Assembly (NCBI GenBank): GCA_029973955.1 | Contig: JARKQJ010000215.1 | Span: forward strand, 1 to 51,785 | Source: Paludibaculum sp. | GTDB lineage: Bacteria; Acidobacteriota; Terriglobia; Bryobacterales; Bryobacteraceae | Length of the DNA stretch: 51,785 nucleotides | Direction: 5' to 3' | Shown: piece after piece, positions 15,959 to 24,145 of the stretch | Numbering within the stretch: position 1 is the first letter of the stretch | How the letters are laid out: each line of letters opens with the position of its first letter | Notes under the pieces: model-generated | What the model saw: only the letters and a program-made list of their open reading frames with translations | Databases searched by the model: none | Told to the model about the DNA's origin: nothing | Program-made: the position numbers and the translations under genes

Positions 15959-18900
15959 TTAGAATTCGAGGCGCATGTTGAGCTGAAGCACGCGGGGTGA
16001 GCCGTTCACGCTGGTGACGCGGCCGAAGGTGGTGGCCGTGGGATCGACGCTGGGGGCGGCGAAGTTGGTGTGATTGGTGAAGTTCAACATGTCGAGAGAG
16101 GCGACGAAGCGGAGCCGCTCATGGATGTTGAAGTTGCGGAGGACGCGGATGTCCCAGTTGCGGATACCGTCGGCGCGCATGGAGTCGAGGCGGAAGGGGA
16201 AGACGCGGACGTGGTAAGCACCGGGCTGATTGGCGCTGCGGCCTTCGAAACCGGTGAAGCCGGTGGGGATGGCGCCAGTGCCCTTGTAAGCGATGGCGGG
16301 ATCGAACCAGGCGTGGATGTCGGCGGAGTGGACGTCGTCGTGGCGGGCGACATCGGCGATCTGATTGACGTCACCGTAGTAGAAGCGGTTGGCCCAGGCG
16401 AGCGGGGGGCCGGACTGGCGCTGGTAGATCCAGCTCACCTGCCAATCGCCGACGACGTAGCGGAGAGGGTGATCGGCGAGCCACTTGCGGCCTTTGCCGA
16501 AGGGGAACTCGTAGATGCCGCTCCAGACGAAGCGGTGGGGCCGCATGTCGGTGCTGGGGATATTCACGAAGGAGGAGTCGAACTCGTTCATGTAGGTCTG
16601 AACGGTGCCGGAGGCCCAGGTGTACATGACGGCGGTCTGGAAGCCGCGGGAGAGGCGCTTCTCGAACTGGACCTGGAGGTCGCGGTAGTTGTTTTCGCTG
16701 CGGGTGGCGGAGAGGTCGCTGCCGGGGCGGACACCGGTGAGGGTGCCGATCTGGGGGAACGAGCGGAGGAGCACGTTCTTGCGAACGACGGTGGAGGTGA
16801 AGAGGCTCTGGCCAGCAAGGTATTTGTAGAGGGTCGGATCGCTGGTGGCGAGGGAGCCGAGGTTGCCGATGTAGAACGGGTTAGTGACGTTGGCGTTCAT
16901 ATCGTTGTCGACGGCGGCGTTGCGAACGTTGCCGGTGGCCCAGAAGTTGGAGGGGAGGTAGTTGACGCGGTTGGGGTTGAAGGTGAGGGAGCGGGCGGCG
17001 GAGTAGGCGACTTCGAGGACCATGTCGCGGCGAAGCTGGCGCTGGACGCCGAGGCGCCAGCGGTGCTGCTGGTCGGGGACGAAGTCCCAGGGGTAGGCAT
17101 TGAAGGTCTTGCCGACCATGATCATGGGGCCGATGGCGTTGCCGATGGGGAGGTCGAACCGCGTGCCGTTGGAGCGGACGGGGAAGGGGTCGCCCATGGG
17201 GGTGTTGTCCTTGGTGAGGTTGCCGGCGGCACCGGTGCCGCAGCAGAAGGTGAGGCCGTTATCGTTGCTGATGACGGTATCGGTGGGCTGGCTGTAGCCG
17301 AGCTGGCTGGGCTTGACGGAGTTGTTGACGTTGAGCGTGTCGTAGAACATGCCATAACCGGCGCGGACGACGGTTTTGTCGTCGACGGACCAGGCGACGC
17401 CGACGCGCGGCAGGAAGAGGTGGGTGCCCTTGGTGAAGTTGCGTTCGCGGACGCCAAGGTATTCGGGACCTCCGACGACCTTGAAGGAGGCGGCGGGGAG
17501 TTCGGCCAGCGGAGCTTTGGCGTAGGCGGCCTGGACGAGGTCTGTGATGGGGAGCTTGGTGTCCGCGAGGAACTGAGCTCCGATGCCGCGATTGTAGCGC
17601 TCATTCATGCCGGTTTCGCGTTCGTAGCGGAGGCCCATGCTGAGAGTGAGTTTGCGGGAGAGGCGCCACTCGTCCTGGATGTAGAGTGCGCGGTAACGGT
17701 TCTGCCAGTAAGCGGAATCGACGGTATCGATGGTGATGCCGGTGGGGACGCCCATCATGAAAGAGGCAAAGTCGAGGCCGTAATTGGATGCGGTGTTGGT
17801 GGAGTCGTTGGCCCGCATGTAGGTGTTGCCGAAGGTGAACTGGCCGGAGGAGTTGTTGGGGTTGAGGATGGGCTGATTGTAGCGGCGTTCGCTCCAGCCG
17901 TATTTGAGGGAGTGAGCGCCCTTGACGGTGTTCATGCCGAGCTTGAGCTCGATGGTGGTGCCGCGGCCGCGGTAGGCCTCATAGGCGTACTCGCGGCTGA
18001 AGTTCTGGAGGCCGCCGGAGAAGTTGACGCGGGGGAGGGTGGTGAAGTTGCCGGCCTTGGCGTCGATGTAGGCGGGGAAGCCGTAGCCGGTGGGCTTCTG
18101 TGAGGTCTGAACGGGGATGACGAGACCTTCGATGAAGCGGGTGGCGCTGAGGGTGACGTCGAGGAGGTTGGAGGGGTTGATGGTCCAGTTGTGGTTGACG
18201 GAGCCGCCGATGTTACGGCGATAGCCGCCACCGTCGTGGAGGCCGGGCATGGTGTCGCGGGTCCAGTCGCCGGTGTAGTCCTGGCGCTCGCTCCAGTACC
18301 ACTTGAAGTTGAGGCGGTTGGAGTCGTTGATGTTGTAGTCGTTGCGGTTGAGGTAGGACTGGAAGCGATCTTTCTGGCCGACGGCTGGATCGAAGTGGTT
18401 GTTCAGTCCTTCTTTGGTGACGAAGCCGGGAGTGTTGGTGGCTTTGGGGTAGAGCTTGACGTAGGAGGCGTAAACGGGGTCGAGGACGGGGATACCTTTG
18501 TTGCCGGGGAACGGAGTGCGGACAACGCGGGCGCCCTCCTGGCGGGCGGAGCGGGGGTCGTAGATGGTGTAGAGAGTGGGGTCGATGGCCTGGATGTCGG
18601 AGAAGTCGCCGTTGTACCAGGAGTCGTGGGGGACGGAGCGGCCACCGGAGCCGGCGGAGTCGATGGCGTAGCCGTTATAGGTGAAGAGGAAGAACAGCTT
18701 GTCGCGGCCGTCAAAGAGCTTGGGGATGCGAACGGGGCCGGAGATCGTGCCACCGTAGTTATTGGAGCGGCCGCTGACCTGCTTGGGGTCATTGGGGTTC
18801 TTGGTACCGGCGGCGACCTGGGCTTCGTAGGCGAGGCGGGTGAAGTGGGGCGTGGCGTTCCAGCGGTTTTGCCAGTGCTGGTCAAAAACGGAGCCGTGGA

Positions 18901-19660
18901 ACTGATTGGTGCCGGAGCGGCTGCTGACGTTGACGGTGGCGCCGGATGTGTGGCCGAAGGAGGCGTCGAAGCTGGAGGTTTCGAGCTTGAATTCGCCGAC
19001 AGCATCGACGGGGGGGACGTAGCCGACGCGGCGTTCGGTACCGGTAACCGGAGCGCCGTCGATGGTGTACTCGTTCTGGCCGACGTTGCCGGCGGTGTTG
19101 AAAGAGGTGGTACCTCCGACGTCGAAGGCGCGTTGCATGCCGCTGGGGCTGCCGGTCCATTGCATGCCGGCGGCGAGGCCGGCCATGAGGAAGGGGTTCA
19201 TGGAAGGCACGGGGAGTTCCGCAATTTCGCGAGTGCCGACGATTCGGCCTCCGGAAGCGGAGCGCGTTTCGAGGAGCGGGGCTTCGCCGGTGACTTCGAC
19301 GGTCTCGGCCACCTGGCCGACTTCGAGGGTGAGATCCACGACAAGGCGGGTGCCGACGGTGAGAGTCAATCCGGTGCGGTTGACCTTCTTGAAGCCTTTG
19401 GCTTCGACGGCGACGGTGTATGCGCCCGGGTTGAGAAGCGGAACTTCATAGAAGCCGGTGCTGTTGGTAGTGGTTCGACTTTGGGCATTGGTGCCTTCAC
19501 TGACGACAACGACCTGTGCGCCGGGGACGACCGCGCCCTGCTGGTCAGAGATGGTTCCGCTGATACTGCCGCGAGCCTCCTGGGCATTCGAAGCTGAGGT
19601 TAAGAGAAGAAATGCCGCCACGGGGAAGAGGCGGGTCAGACATGGACGACGAAGATTCAT
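15959..19660 (-). CDS. TonB-dependent receptor, Oar-like, with carboxypeptidase-regulatory domain
   Basis: 1233 residues. The signal peptide is ~1-26 (ending S-N-A, then QEARG). A carboxypeptidase-regulatory-like beta domain spans ~27-110 (GSISGTISDQQGAVVPGAQV...GFYEVPLL). Next come a plug domain (~130-260, with the NEYTIDGAPV-type element) and a long beta-barrel to a C-terminal LNMRLEF ending in Phe, as outer-membrane barrels do. This Oar-like class is greatly expanded in Acidobacteriota and is thought to import oligosaccharides or other large substrates. The start at 19660 is decided by a strong GGGAGGT ribosome site and the signal peptide; 84 upstream in-frame codons are non-coding. It faces the divergent racemase gene across a 250-base region with two palindromes. 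Confidence 0.93.
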   Translation of the reverse strand: MNLRRPCLTRLFPVAAFLLLTSASNAQEARGSISGTISDQQGAVVPGAQVVVVSEGTNAQSRTTTNSTGFYEVPLLNPGAYTVAVEAKGFKKVNRTGLTLTVGTRLVVDLTLEVGQVAETVEVTGEAPLLETRSASGGRIVGTREIAELPVPSMNPFLMAGLAAGMQWTGSPSGMQRAFDVGGTTSFNTAGNVGQNEYTIDGAPVTGTERRVGYVPPVDAVGEFKLETSSFDASFGHTSGATVNVSSRSGTNQFHGSVFDQHWQNRWNATPHFTRLAYEAQVAAGTKNPNDPKQVSGRSNNYGGTISGPVRIPKLFDGRDKLFFLFTYNGYAIDSAGSGGRSVPHDSWYNGDFSDIQAIDPTLYTIYDPRSARQEGARVVRTPFPGNKGIPVLDPVYASYVKLYPKATNTPGFVTKEGLNNHFDPAVGQKDRFQSYLNRNDYNINDSNRLNFKWYWSERQDYTGDWTRDTMPGLHDGGGYRRNIGGSVNHNWTINPSNLLDVTLSATRFIEGLVIPVQTSQKPTGYGFPAYIDAKAGNFTTLPRVNFSGGLQNFSREYAYEAYRGRGTTIELKLGMNTVKGAHSLKYGWSERRYNQPILNPNNSSGQFTFGNTYMRANDSTNTASNYGLDFASFMMGVPTGITIDTVDSAYWQNRYRALYIQDEWRLSRKLTLSMGLRYERETGMNERYNRGIGAQFLADTKLPITDLVQAAYAKAPLAELPAASFKVVGGPEYLGVRERNFTKGTHLFLPRVGVAWSVDDKTVVRAGYGMFYDTLNVNNSVKPSQLGYSQPTDTVISNDNGLTFCCGTGAAGNLTKDNTPMGDPFPVRSNGTRFDLPIGNAIGPMIMVGKTFNAYPWDFVPDQQHRWRLGVQRQLRRDMVLEVAYSAARSLTFNPNRVNYLPSNFWATGNVRNAAVDNDMNANVTNPFYIGNLGSLATSDPTLYKYLAGQSLFTSTVVRKNVLLRSFPQIGTLTGVRPGSDLSATRSENNYRDLQVQFEKRLSRGFQTAVMYTWASGTVQTYMNEFDSSFVNIPSTDMRPHRFVWSGIYEFPFGKGRKWLADHPLRYVVGDWQVSWIYQRQSGPPLAWANRFYYGDVNQIADVARHDDVHSADIHAWFDPAIAYKGTGAIPTGFTGFEGRSANQPGAYHVRVFPFRLDSMRADGIRNWDIRVLRNFNIHERLRFVASLDMLNFTNHTNFAAPSVDPTATTFGRVTSVNGSPRVLQLNMRLEF

Positions 19661-19663
19661 CGG

Positions 19664-19670
19664 ACCTCCC
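19664..19670 (-). promoter_or_regulatory. Strong ribosome binding site fixing the TonB receptor start
   Basis: GGGAGGT on the minus strand, 3 bases before the ATG. It is the only good ribosome site in the upstream open frame and decides the start in favour of the signal-peptide Met. Confidence 0.8.
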
Positions 19671-19712
19671 TGCAGTGCATAAATATCCACTAAAGCGAAC
19701 CTATGCGATGCG

Positions 19713-19741
19713 AAGTTATCATTCGGACAGGCGTGAGTCAA
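19713..19741 (-). promoter_or_regulatory. Candidate sigma-70 promoter of the TonB-dependent receptor gene
   Basis: Read on the minus strand: TTGACT (plus 19736-19741), a 17-base spacer, TAACTT (19713-19718). The -35 is 5/6 to consensus and the -10 is weak (3/6). It would start transcription about 45 bases before the ATG at 19660. The first palindrome at 19780 lies just upstream of its -35, a position compatible with activation of this gene. Confidence 0.45.
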
Positions 19742-19779
19742 GAAGTTTGTCCAGATTCCGAGGTTTTGGAGCACGTCTT

Positions 19780-19794
19780 TCCGCAATGCGGAAC
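19780..19794. promoter_or_regulatory. Palindromic operator candidate 1 (TTCCG-N5-CGGAA)
   Basis: TTCCGCAATGCGGAA is a 15-bp palindrome with 6-bp arms and AAT centre, in the divergent region between the TonB receptor and the racemase gene. The same arm-and-spacing pattern recurs at 19825 (one mismatch) and at 23106 in front of the IclR-PBP regulator gene. This makes it a good candidate for that regulator's binding site (inference). Confidence 0.6.
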
Positions 19795-19824
19795 AGTTGA
19801 TGGAGTCAAGAGAGAAAGAGCCCA

Positions 19825-19839
19825 TTCCGCAATTGGGAA
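19825..19839. promoter_or_regulatory. Palindromic operator candidate 2 (TTCCG-N5-GGGAA)
   Basis: TTCCGCAATTGGGAA, flanked by A and T so that ATTCC and GGAAT are perfect arms. It differs by one base from the TTCCG-N5-CGGAA pattern and shares TTCCGCAAT with site 1. Its centre is 45 bases from that of site 1, and it is 71 bases before the racemase ATG. Confidence 0.5.
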
Positions 19840-19910
19840 TATTCAAATTGACCTTGCCCGCAGGTTGCATCCGGGCCCAGATGGGGTGGAATAGAAGGAC
19901 GAGGCGATTC

Positions 19911-20606
19911 ATGCAACAGAGATTGGCCCTGCTCCATACGAGTCCATTGCTGGTGCCGGTGTTCGATGAGTTGTGCCGGGCGGAACTGCCTGAGGTGGAA
20001 CGGTATCACATGGTGGATGAGAGTCTGATCCGGAACACGGTGCGGGCGGGCCGGATGGAGAAGGCGACGCTGCGGCGCATGCTGGCGCAGATTGGGGTTG
20101 CGTTTGAGGGAGGCGCGACGGCGGTGTTGGTGACTTGTTCGTCGATTGGCGCCGGGGTGAAGGTGGCGCGGGAGTTGTTTGAGTTGCCGGTTTTCCGTGT
20201 GGATGAAGCGATGGCGGCGCGGGCGATTGAGTTGGGGAGCCGGGTGGGGGTGCTGGCAACAGTGCGGACGACATTGGAGCCTACGGCGCAGCTCCTCCGA
20301 GCGTCGGCGGAGGCGGTAGGCAAGGAGGTGACAGTGGTGGAAGGGTTGTGTGAAGGTGCGTTCGAAGCGGTGGTGGGCGGCGACGGAGCGAGGCATGACC
20401 GACTGGTGAGAGAGGGTCTGTTGGAGCTGGCGGAGAGGGTGGATGTGGTGGTGTTGGCACAGGCGTCGATGGCGCGAGTTCTGGACAGCGTGGCGGCGGA
20501 GGAGTTGAAGGTTCCGGTTCTGACAAGCCCGGAGTTGGCCGTGCGGCAGATCCGGGAGGCGTTGAGCCGAAGCAGTGAGGAGAGCGTGGTGGCTCTGCCC
20601 GCGTAG
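19911..20606 (+). CDS. Asp/Glu/hydantoin racemase-family protein
   Basis: 231 residues, cytoplasmic, the family's usual length. It has the first-half motif VLVTCSSIGAG with the catalytic-type Cys (~78) and the second-half motif VVVLAQASMARV (~185). In classical racemases the second half carries a second Cys (GCTH-type); here that position is Ala/Ser, as seems usual for the AQASM subgroup, so a true two-base racemase reaction is uncertain. The start at ATG 19911 is preceded by GAAGGACGAGG. An MFS transporter gene follows 25 bases on, probably in the same operon, so the pair may handle an imported acid. Divergent from the TonB receptor. Confidence 0.8.
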   Translation: MQQRLALLHTSPLLVPVFDELCRAELPEVERYHMVDESLIRNTVRAGRMEKATLRRMLAQIGVAFEGGATAVLVTCSSIGAGVKVARELFELPVFRVDEAMAARAIELGSRVGVLATVRTTLEPTAQLLRASAEAVGKEVTVVEGLCEGAFEAVVGGDGARHDRLVREGLLELAERVDVVVLAQASMARVLDSVAAEELKVPVLTSPELAVRQIREALSRSSEESVVALPA

Positions 20607-20614
20607 GCGGGCAG
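20595..20614. repeat. Perfect 8-bp hairpin across the racemase stop codon
   Basis: CTGCCCGC-GTAG-GCGGGCAG: a perfect 8-bp stem with a 4-base loop that contains the TAG stop of the racemase gene. It ends 17 bases before the MFS ATG. No T-run follows, so it may be an mRNA-stability or attenuation element within the operon rather than a full terminator. Confidence 0.5.
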
Positions 20615-20631
20615 CCGCGGCGAGAGTGTCC

Positions 20632-21885
20632 ATGAAGACCCGAAACATAGTTCTTGCGCTGCTGGTGCTGTTGTCGGTAATCACGTTTCTCGACCGGCTG
20701 GCGATAGCGGCGGCTGGGCCTTTGATGCAGAGAGACCTGGGGCTGGATCCGAAGCAGTGGGGGTGGGTTCTGGGCGCCTTCGTACTGGCCTATGGAGTGT
20801 TTGAGATCCCGACGGGGGCTCTAGGCGACCGATTAGGGCAGCGGAGAGTGATCACGCGGATCGTGTTGTGGTGGTCGGCCTTTACGGCGCTCACTGGGGT
20901 AGCGAGCGGATTTGTCCCGTTGCTGGCGACGCGATTTCTATTTGGAGCGGGAGAGGCGGGCGCATATCCGAACATGGCCGGCAGTGTCGCGCGCTGGTTT
21001 CCGAAGATCGAGCGGGCGAGGGCACAGGGCTTCATCTGGGCGGGCAGCCGGGCGGGCGGCGCTCTGGCTCCACTGATGGTAGTGCCGCTGCAGGCCCATT
21101 TCGGATGGCGGGGATCCTTCTGGCTTTTGGGGGCGATTGGTCTGGCGTGGGCGGCGGCCTGGTGGTGGTGGTATCGCGATCTGCCGGAGCAGAAAGACCG
21201 GATTTCCAAGGCAGAGTTGGCTGAGATTGGAGCGGCGGACAATGCTCCGACGCATGTGCCGGCGCCCTGGGGGGGACTGTTCCGCAAGAAGCAACTGTGG
21301 TTGATTCTGGGGATGTACGGAACATACGCGTGGAGTTCGTGGTTCTATTTCTCGTGGCTGCACACTTACCTGGTGCGCGGGCGAGGTTTCAGCGAGGGTC
21401 AGATGGCGGCGATTACGGCCCTTGCCTTCGTATTCGGGGCGGTGGCGAACCTGGCAGGCGGCTACGTGGGTGACTTCGCAGTGCGAAGGATGGGAGTGAC
21501 GAAGGGGCGGCGGCTGATCGGCTGTACCAGCCTGAGCGGGGGCGCGGTGCTATTGCTGGCGACAGCTCTGACACCCGATCAGACAACGGCTACCATCCTG
21601 ATCTCGCTGGGTCTGGGAGTGACGGATCTGATGCTTCCTTCCGCATGGGCGATTTGCGTGGACATCGGCGGCCGGTACACGGGCACGGTGACGGGCGCGA
21701 TGAACTCCGCCGGGCAGTTGGGCGGATTCCTCTGCACAGTGCTGTTCGGCTACATTGTGAGCCTGAGCGGCAGCTACCATCTGCCGCTGGTTGTCATCGC
21801 AGCGATGCTCACGGTGAGCGCGGTGCTGTTTTCGCGCATCGATCCGTCGCGACCACTTATCGAAGAGACGCCGGAGGCCAGCTAA
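20632..21885 (+). CDS. MFS transporter, anion:cation symporter (ACS)-like
   Basis: 417 residues with about 12 hydrophobic segments. The N-terminus (LLSVITFLDRLAIAAAGPLMQRDLGL) and the loop 2-3 signature GALGDRLGQRRV fit the ACS family, whose members import hexuronates, sugar acids and phthalate-type acids with cations. RFLFGAGEAGAYPNMAGSVARWFP in TM4-5 is characteristic. It probably imports the substrate or product of the adjacent racemase-family enzyme; the exact acid is unknown. The stop overlaps that of the convergent regulator gene. The start is chosen at the ATG before the first TM; upstream codons are Arg/Ala-rich. Confidence 0.88.
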   Translation: MKTRNIVLALLVLLSVITFLDRLAIAAAGPLMQRDLGLDPKQWGWVLGAFVLAYGVFEIPTGALGDRLGQRRVITRIVLWWSAFTALTGVASGFVPLLATRFLFGAGEAGAYPNMAGSVARWFPKIERARAQGFIWAGSRAGGALAPLMVVPLQAHFGWRGSFWLLGAIGLAWAAAWWWWYRDLPEQKDRISKAELAEIGAADNAPTHVPAPWGGLFRKKQLWLILGMYGTYAWSSWFYFSWLHTYLVRGRGFSEGQMAAITALAFVFGAVANLAGGYVGDFAVRRMGVTKGRRLIGCTSLSGGAVLLLATALTPDQTTATILISLGLGVTDLMLPSAWAICVDIGGRYTGTVTGAMNSAGQLGGFLCTVLFGYIVSLSGSYHLPLVVIAAMLTVSAVLFSRIDPSRPLIEETPEAS

Positions 21886-23048
21886 GGGATGGGAGGAAAG
21901 CCGTGGCCGGGGAGCGCGGGCTCCTCACCGTCAAGGGGATAGACGAGATCCACATTCTGGGCGGTGAGAAGTTTGTGCTTGGCGAAGACGGCGGAGGGGA
22001 CAGGTTTGTGGTCGAGGATGTTGATGGCCAGGCGCACCAGGTCTTCGCCGTAGCGCTCAGGAAAATAGGCGACGGAGCCGACGAGGCGAGTGTTCCTACG
22101 CCGCAGTTCATTGCGGGCTTCGAGGGTGCCGTTCTGGCCGACTACCGAGCAGAGGTGGCCGAGTCCGGCCTCTTCGAAGCCGCGGAGGGCGGCGAGGGCG
22201 CACATATCGTTGACCGCGCCCACAAGGGTGCGCTTTGGCCGGGAGCGGCCGATGAAGCGGCGGACGACGCCCAGGATCTGTTCGAAGTCACCCTTGCCGT
22301 CGAGATGGATGGTGTTGAGGCGGTCGAAGGCGGGCAGTTCGGTGCGAAGGCCTTCGACTGTGCCAGTGATACGCAGTCCGGGCAACGGGCCGGCGATGGG
22401 AAGTTCGAGCAGGAGGAGCTGTTCGGCGCCCTCCGGCCAGTGTTTCTTGGCCCAGCGGCCGAGCGCGCGGCCGGCGATGAGGCCGGCCTCGTAGTTGTTG
22501 GCCCCATAGTAGGTTGCGCCGGGATGGGGAATCTCGATGGCGATGACGGGGATGTTGGCTTCGAGGAAACAGGCGGCGATGCTCGGCGCGACGCGCTGAT
22601 AGGTTTGGAATTCGAGGACGAGATCGACTTGTTCGCGAACCAAATGTTCGGCGTTGCGCAGAGCTTCGCGAGCGCTGTAGCGATTGTTCACCATGATGAG
22701 GTGGATGCGATCATTGGCGGCCGCGGCTCGCTGGAGGCCCTCGCTCACGGTTTGGGAAAAGACGGAGTTCGCTTGGGCGGCGAAGCCCAGGCGGATGCTC
22801 CGCGAGACGATGGGGCGGACGAGACTGCAGTATTCGCCGCGCTCGACGCGCTCCATCATGCCGCCTTGCACGAGGCTGGTGAGGAGGCGGAAGGCGGTGG
22901 TGCGGGAGAGTCCGGTACGGGCGACCACATCGGCGAGTTGAAGGACCTCGCCCTCGCGGTGAAAGCAACTGAGGATCTGGCAGGCGCGGACTACGGCCTG
23001 CGCGGCGTTGCGATCGCGATCCTGGGCGGCACTTTGGTCTGGCTTCAT
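21882..23048 (-). CDS. IclR-type HTH fused to periplasmic-binding-protein sensor domain
   Basis: 388 residues, cytoplasmic (no signal). Residues ~15-80 are a winged helix of IclR type (ACQILSCFHREGEVLQLADV, then RTGLSRTTAFRLLTSLVQGG). Residues ~105-380 are not the IclR GAF-like domain. They form a LacI/RbsB-type sugar-binding fold (RIHLIMVNNRYSAREAL, VDLVLEFQTY, IPVIAIEIPHPGATYYGANNYEAG, then hinge and second lobe VGAVNDMCALAALRGFEEAG). It should be a sugar-sensing repressor or activator, probably of the neighbouring transport and catabolic genes and of itself. The Met at 23048 starts just before the HTH; an in-frame Met at 23105 is possible. No clear ribosome site. Divergent from the transketolase operon. 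Confidence 0.85.
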   Translation of the reverse strand: MKPDQSAAQDRDRNAAQAVVRACQILSCFHREGEVLQLADVVARTGLSRTTAFRLLTSLVQGGMMERVERGEYCSLVRPIVSRSIRLGFAAQANSVFSQTVSEGLQRAAAANDRIHLIMVNNRYSAREALRNAEHLVREQVDLVLEFQTYQRVAPSIAACFLEANIPVIAIEIPHPGATYYGANNYEAGLIAGRALGRWAKKHWPEGAEQLLLLELPIAGPLPGLRITGTVEGLRTELPAFDRLNTIHLDGKGDFEQILGVVRRFIGRSRPKRTLVGAVNDMCALAALRGFEEAGLGHLCSVVGQNGTLEARNELRRRNTRLVGSVAYFPERYGEDLVRLAINILDHKPVPSAVFAKHKLLTAQNVDLVYPLDGEEPALPGHGFPPIP

Positions 23049-23105
23049 GAGGAATCTCAGGTGGCGCGAAGCCGCCGTTCCCGGCAAGCCTATTGTATGC
23101 GTCAT

Positions 23106-23120
23106 TTCCGCGATACGGAA
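23106..23120. promoter_or_regulatory. Palindromic operator candidate 3 (TTCCG-N5-CGGAA)
   Basis: TTCCGCGATACGGAA is a perfect TTCCG/CGGAA pair with a 5-base centre, flanked by CAT and TGG. It lies 58 bases upstream of the IclR-PBP regulator start and 168 upstream of the transketolase operon, so it could serve autoregulation and/or divergent control. It matches the sites at 19780 and 19825. The rest of 23049-23287 shows no clear promoter. Confidence 0.6.
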
Positions 23121-23287
23121 TGGCGAAGTGAGAAGGAGAAGGAGCGGCCGAAGCGGCACAGAGAGAGGAGATGTGTCTTGGCAGTCCCTGGGTGCGGTCC
23201 TGCTACCCGGAACGGGGAGAGCGGGGCAGAATGAGATTGACGAGTTAAAGGGCAAGTAGTAGCATTGATTTTCAAAGACGCATAACC

Positions 23288-24145
23288 ATGCACTCTCTAG
23301 AAGCAACGCCCGAGGGACCAAGCGTCGGGGAGGCAGCCGCTATCAGGCTGGCACGCAAAGTCAGATGCCACAGCCTGAAGATGGTGTACGCCGCGAAACT
23401 TGGGCACCCCGGTGGCGACATGTCGGCCGCCGATGTGCTGGCCACCCTTTATTCGAACGTATTGAAGATCGATCCGGCGAACCCGGGAGCACCGGATCGC
23501 GACCGTTTCATCCTCAGCAAAGGGCACTGCTCGGCCGCACTGTACTCGGTACTGGCGGAGACGGGCTATTTCCCGGTGGCGGAGTTGAGCGAATACATGA
23601 AGCCGCTGTCGAAGTTCAGCGGACATCCGGACCGCAACAAACTGCCGGGAGTGGAAGCGAACACCGGACCGTTGGGCCACGGATTGCCGATTGCGGTGGG
23701 GGCGGCGAAGGCCGCGAAGATCAAGGGCGAGAGTTGGCGAGTATTTGTGATGACGGGAGACGGCGAGCTTCAGGAAGGAAGCAACTGGGAGGCGGCGATG
23801 GCCGCGTCTCACTTCCAGTTGGACAACCTGACGCTCATCGTGGACCGGAACAGACTGCAGCAGGGCGACGAGACAGAGCGGACAATCACGATGGAGCCGC
23901 TGGCGGAACGATTCCGCTCGTTCGGATGGGCGGTGCGGGAAGTGGACGGCCACGATATCAGCCTGTTGCTGCAAACGTTCGGCGAACTGCCGTTCGAGAA
24001 GGGCCGGCCGAACTGCGTGATCGCCCGGACGCACAAAGGCCGGGGCGTGTCCTTCATGGAAGACCGGGTGGAGTGGCATCACAAGGTGCCGCTGGCGGAG
24101 GAGTTGGCGACAGCCCTGAAGGAACTGGGCGAGGAAGCGGAATGA
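23288..24145 (+). CDS. Transketolase, N-terminal (thiamine-diphosphate) subunit
   Basis: 285 residues, matching the N-terminal third of a transketolase made as two polypeptides. It transfers a two-carbon ketol unit between sugar phosphates with thiamine diphosphate. Visible: the KLGHPGGDMSAADVLATLY start region (~37-57), SKGHCSAALY (~77), ANTGPLGHGLPIAVG, and the thiamine-diphosphate/metal motif GDGELQEGSNWEA (~157) closed by the Asn of VDRNRLQ. It overlaps the C-terminal subunit gene by 4 bases (ATGA). In this operon it more likely acts on a specific imported-sugar phosphate than in the general pentose phosphate pathway (inference). Confidence 0.95.
   Translation: MHSLEATPEGPSVGEAAAIRLARKVRCHSLKMVYAAKLGHPGGDMSAADVLATLYSNVLKIDPANPGAPDRDRFILSKGHCSAALYSVLAETGYFPVAELSEYMKPLSKFSGHPDRNKLPGVEANTGPLGHGLPIAVGAAKAAKIKGESWRVFVMTGDGELQEGSNWEAAMAASHFQLDNLTLIVDRNRLQQGDETERTITMEPLAERFRSFGWAVREVDGHDISLLLQTFGELPFEKGRPNCVIARTHKGRGVSFMEDRVEWHHKVPLAEELATALKELGEEAE

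Noticed and set aside
19911..20606. Racemase-family gene as an inactivated enzyme because the second Cys is missing
   Set aside because: The AQASMARV block in its place looks like a coherent subgroup motif, not random decay; kept as an intact gene of uncertain reaction.
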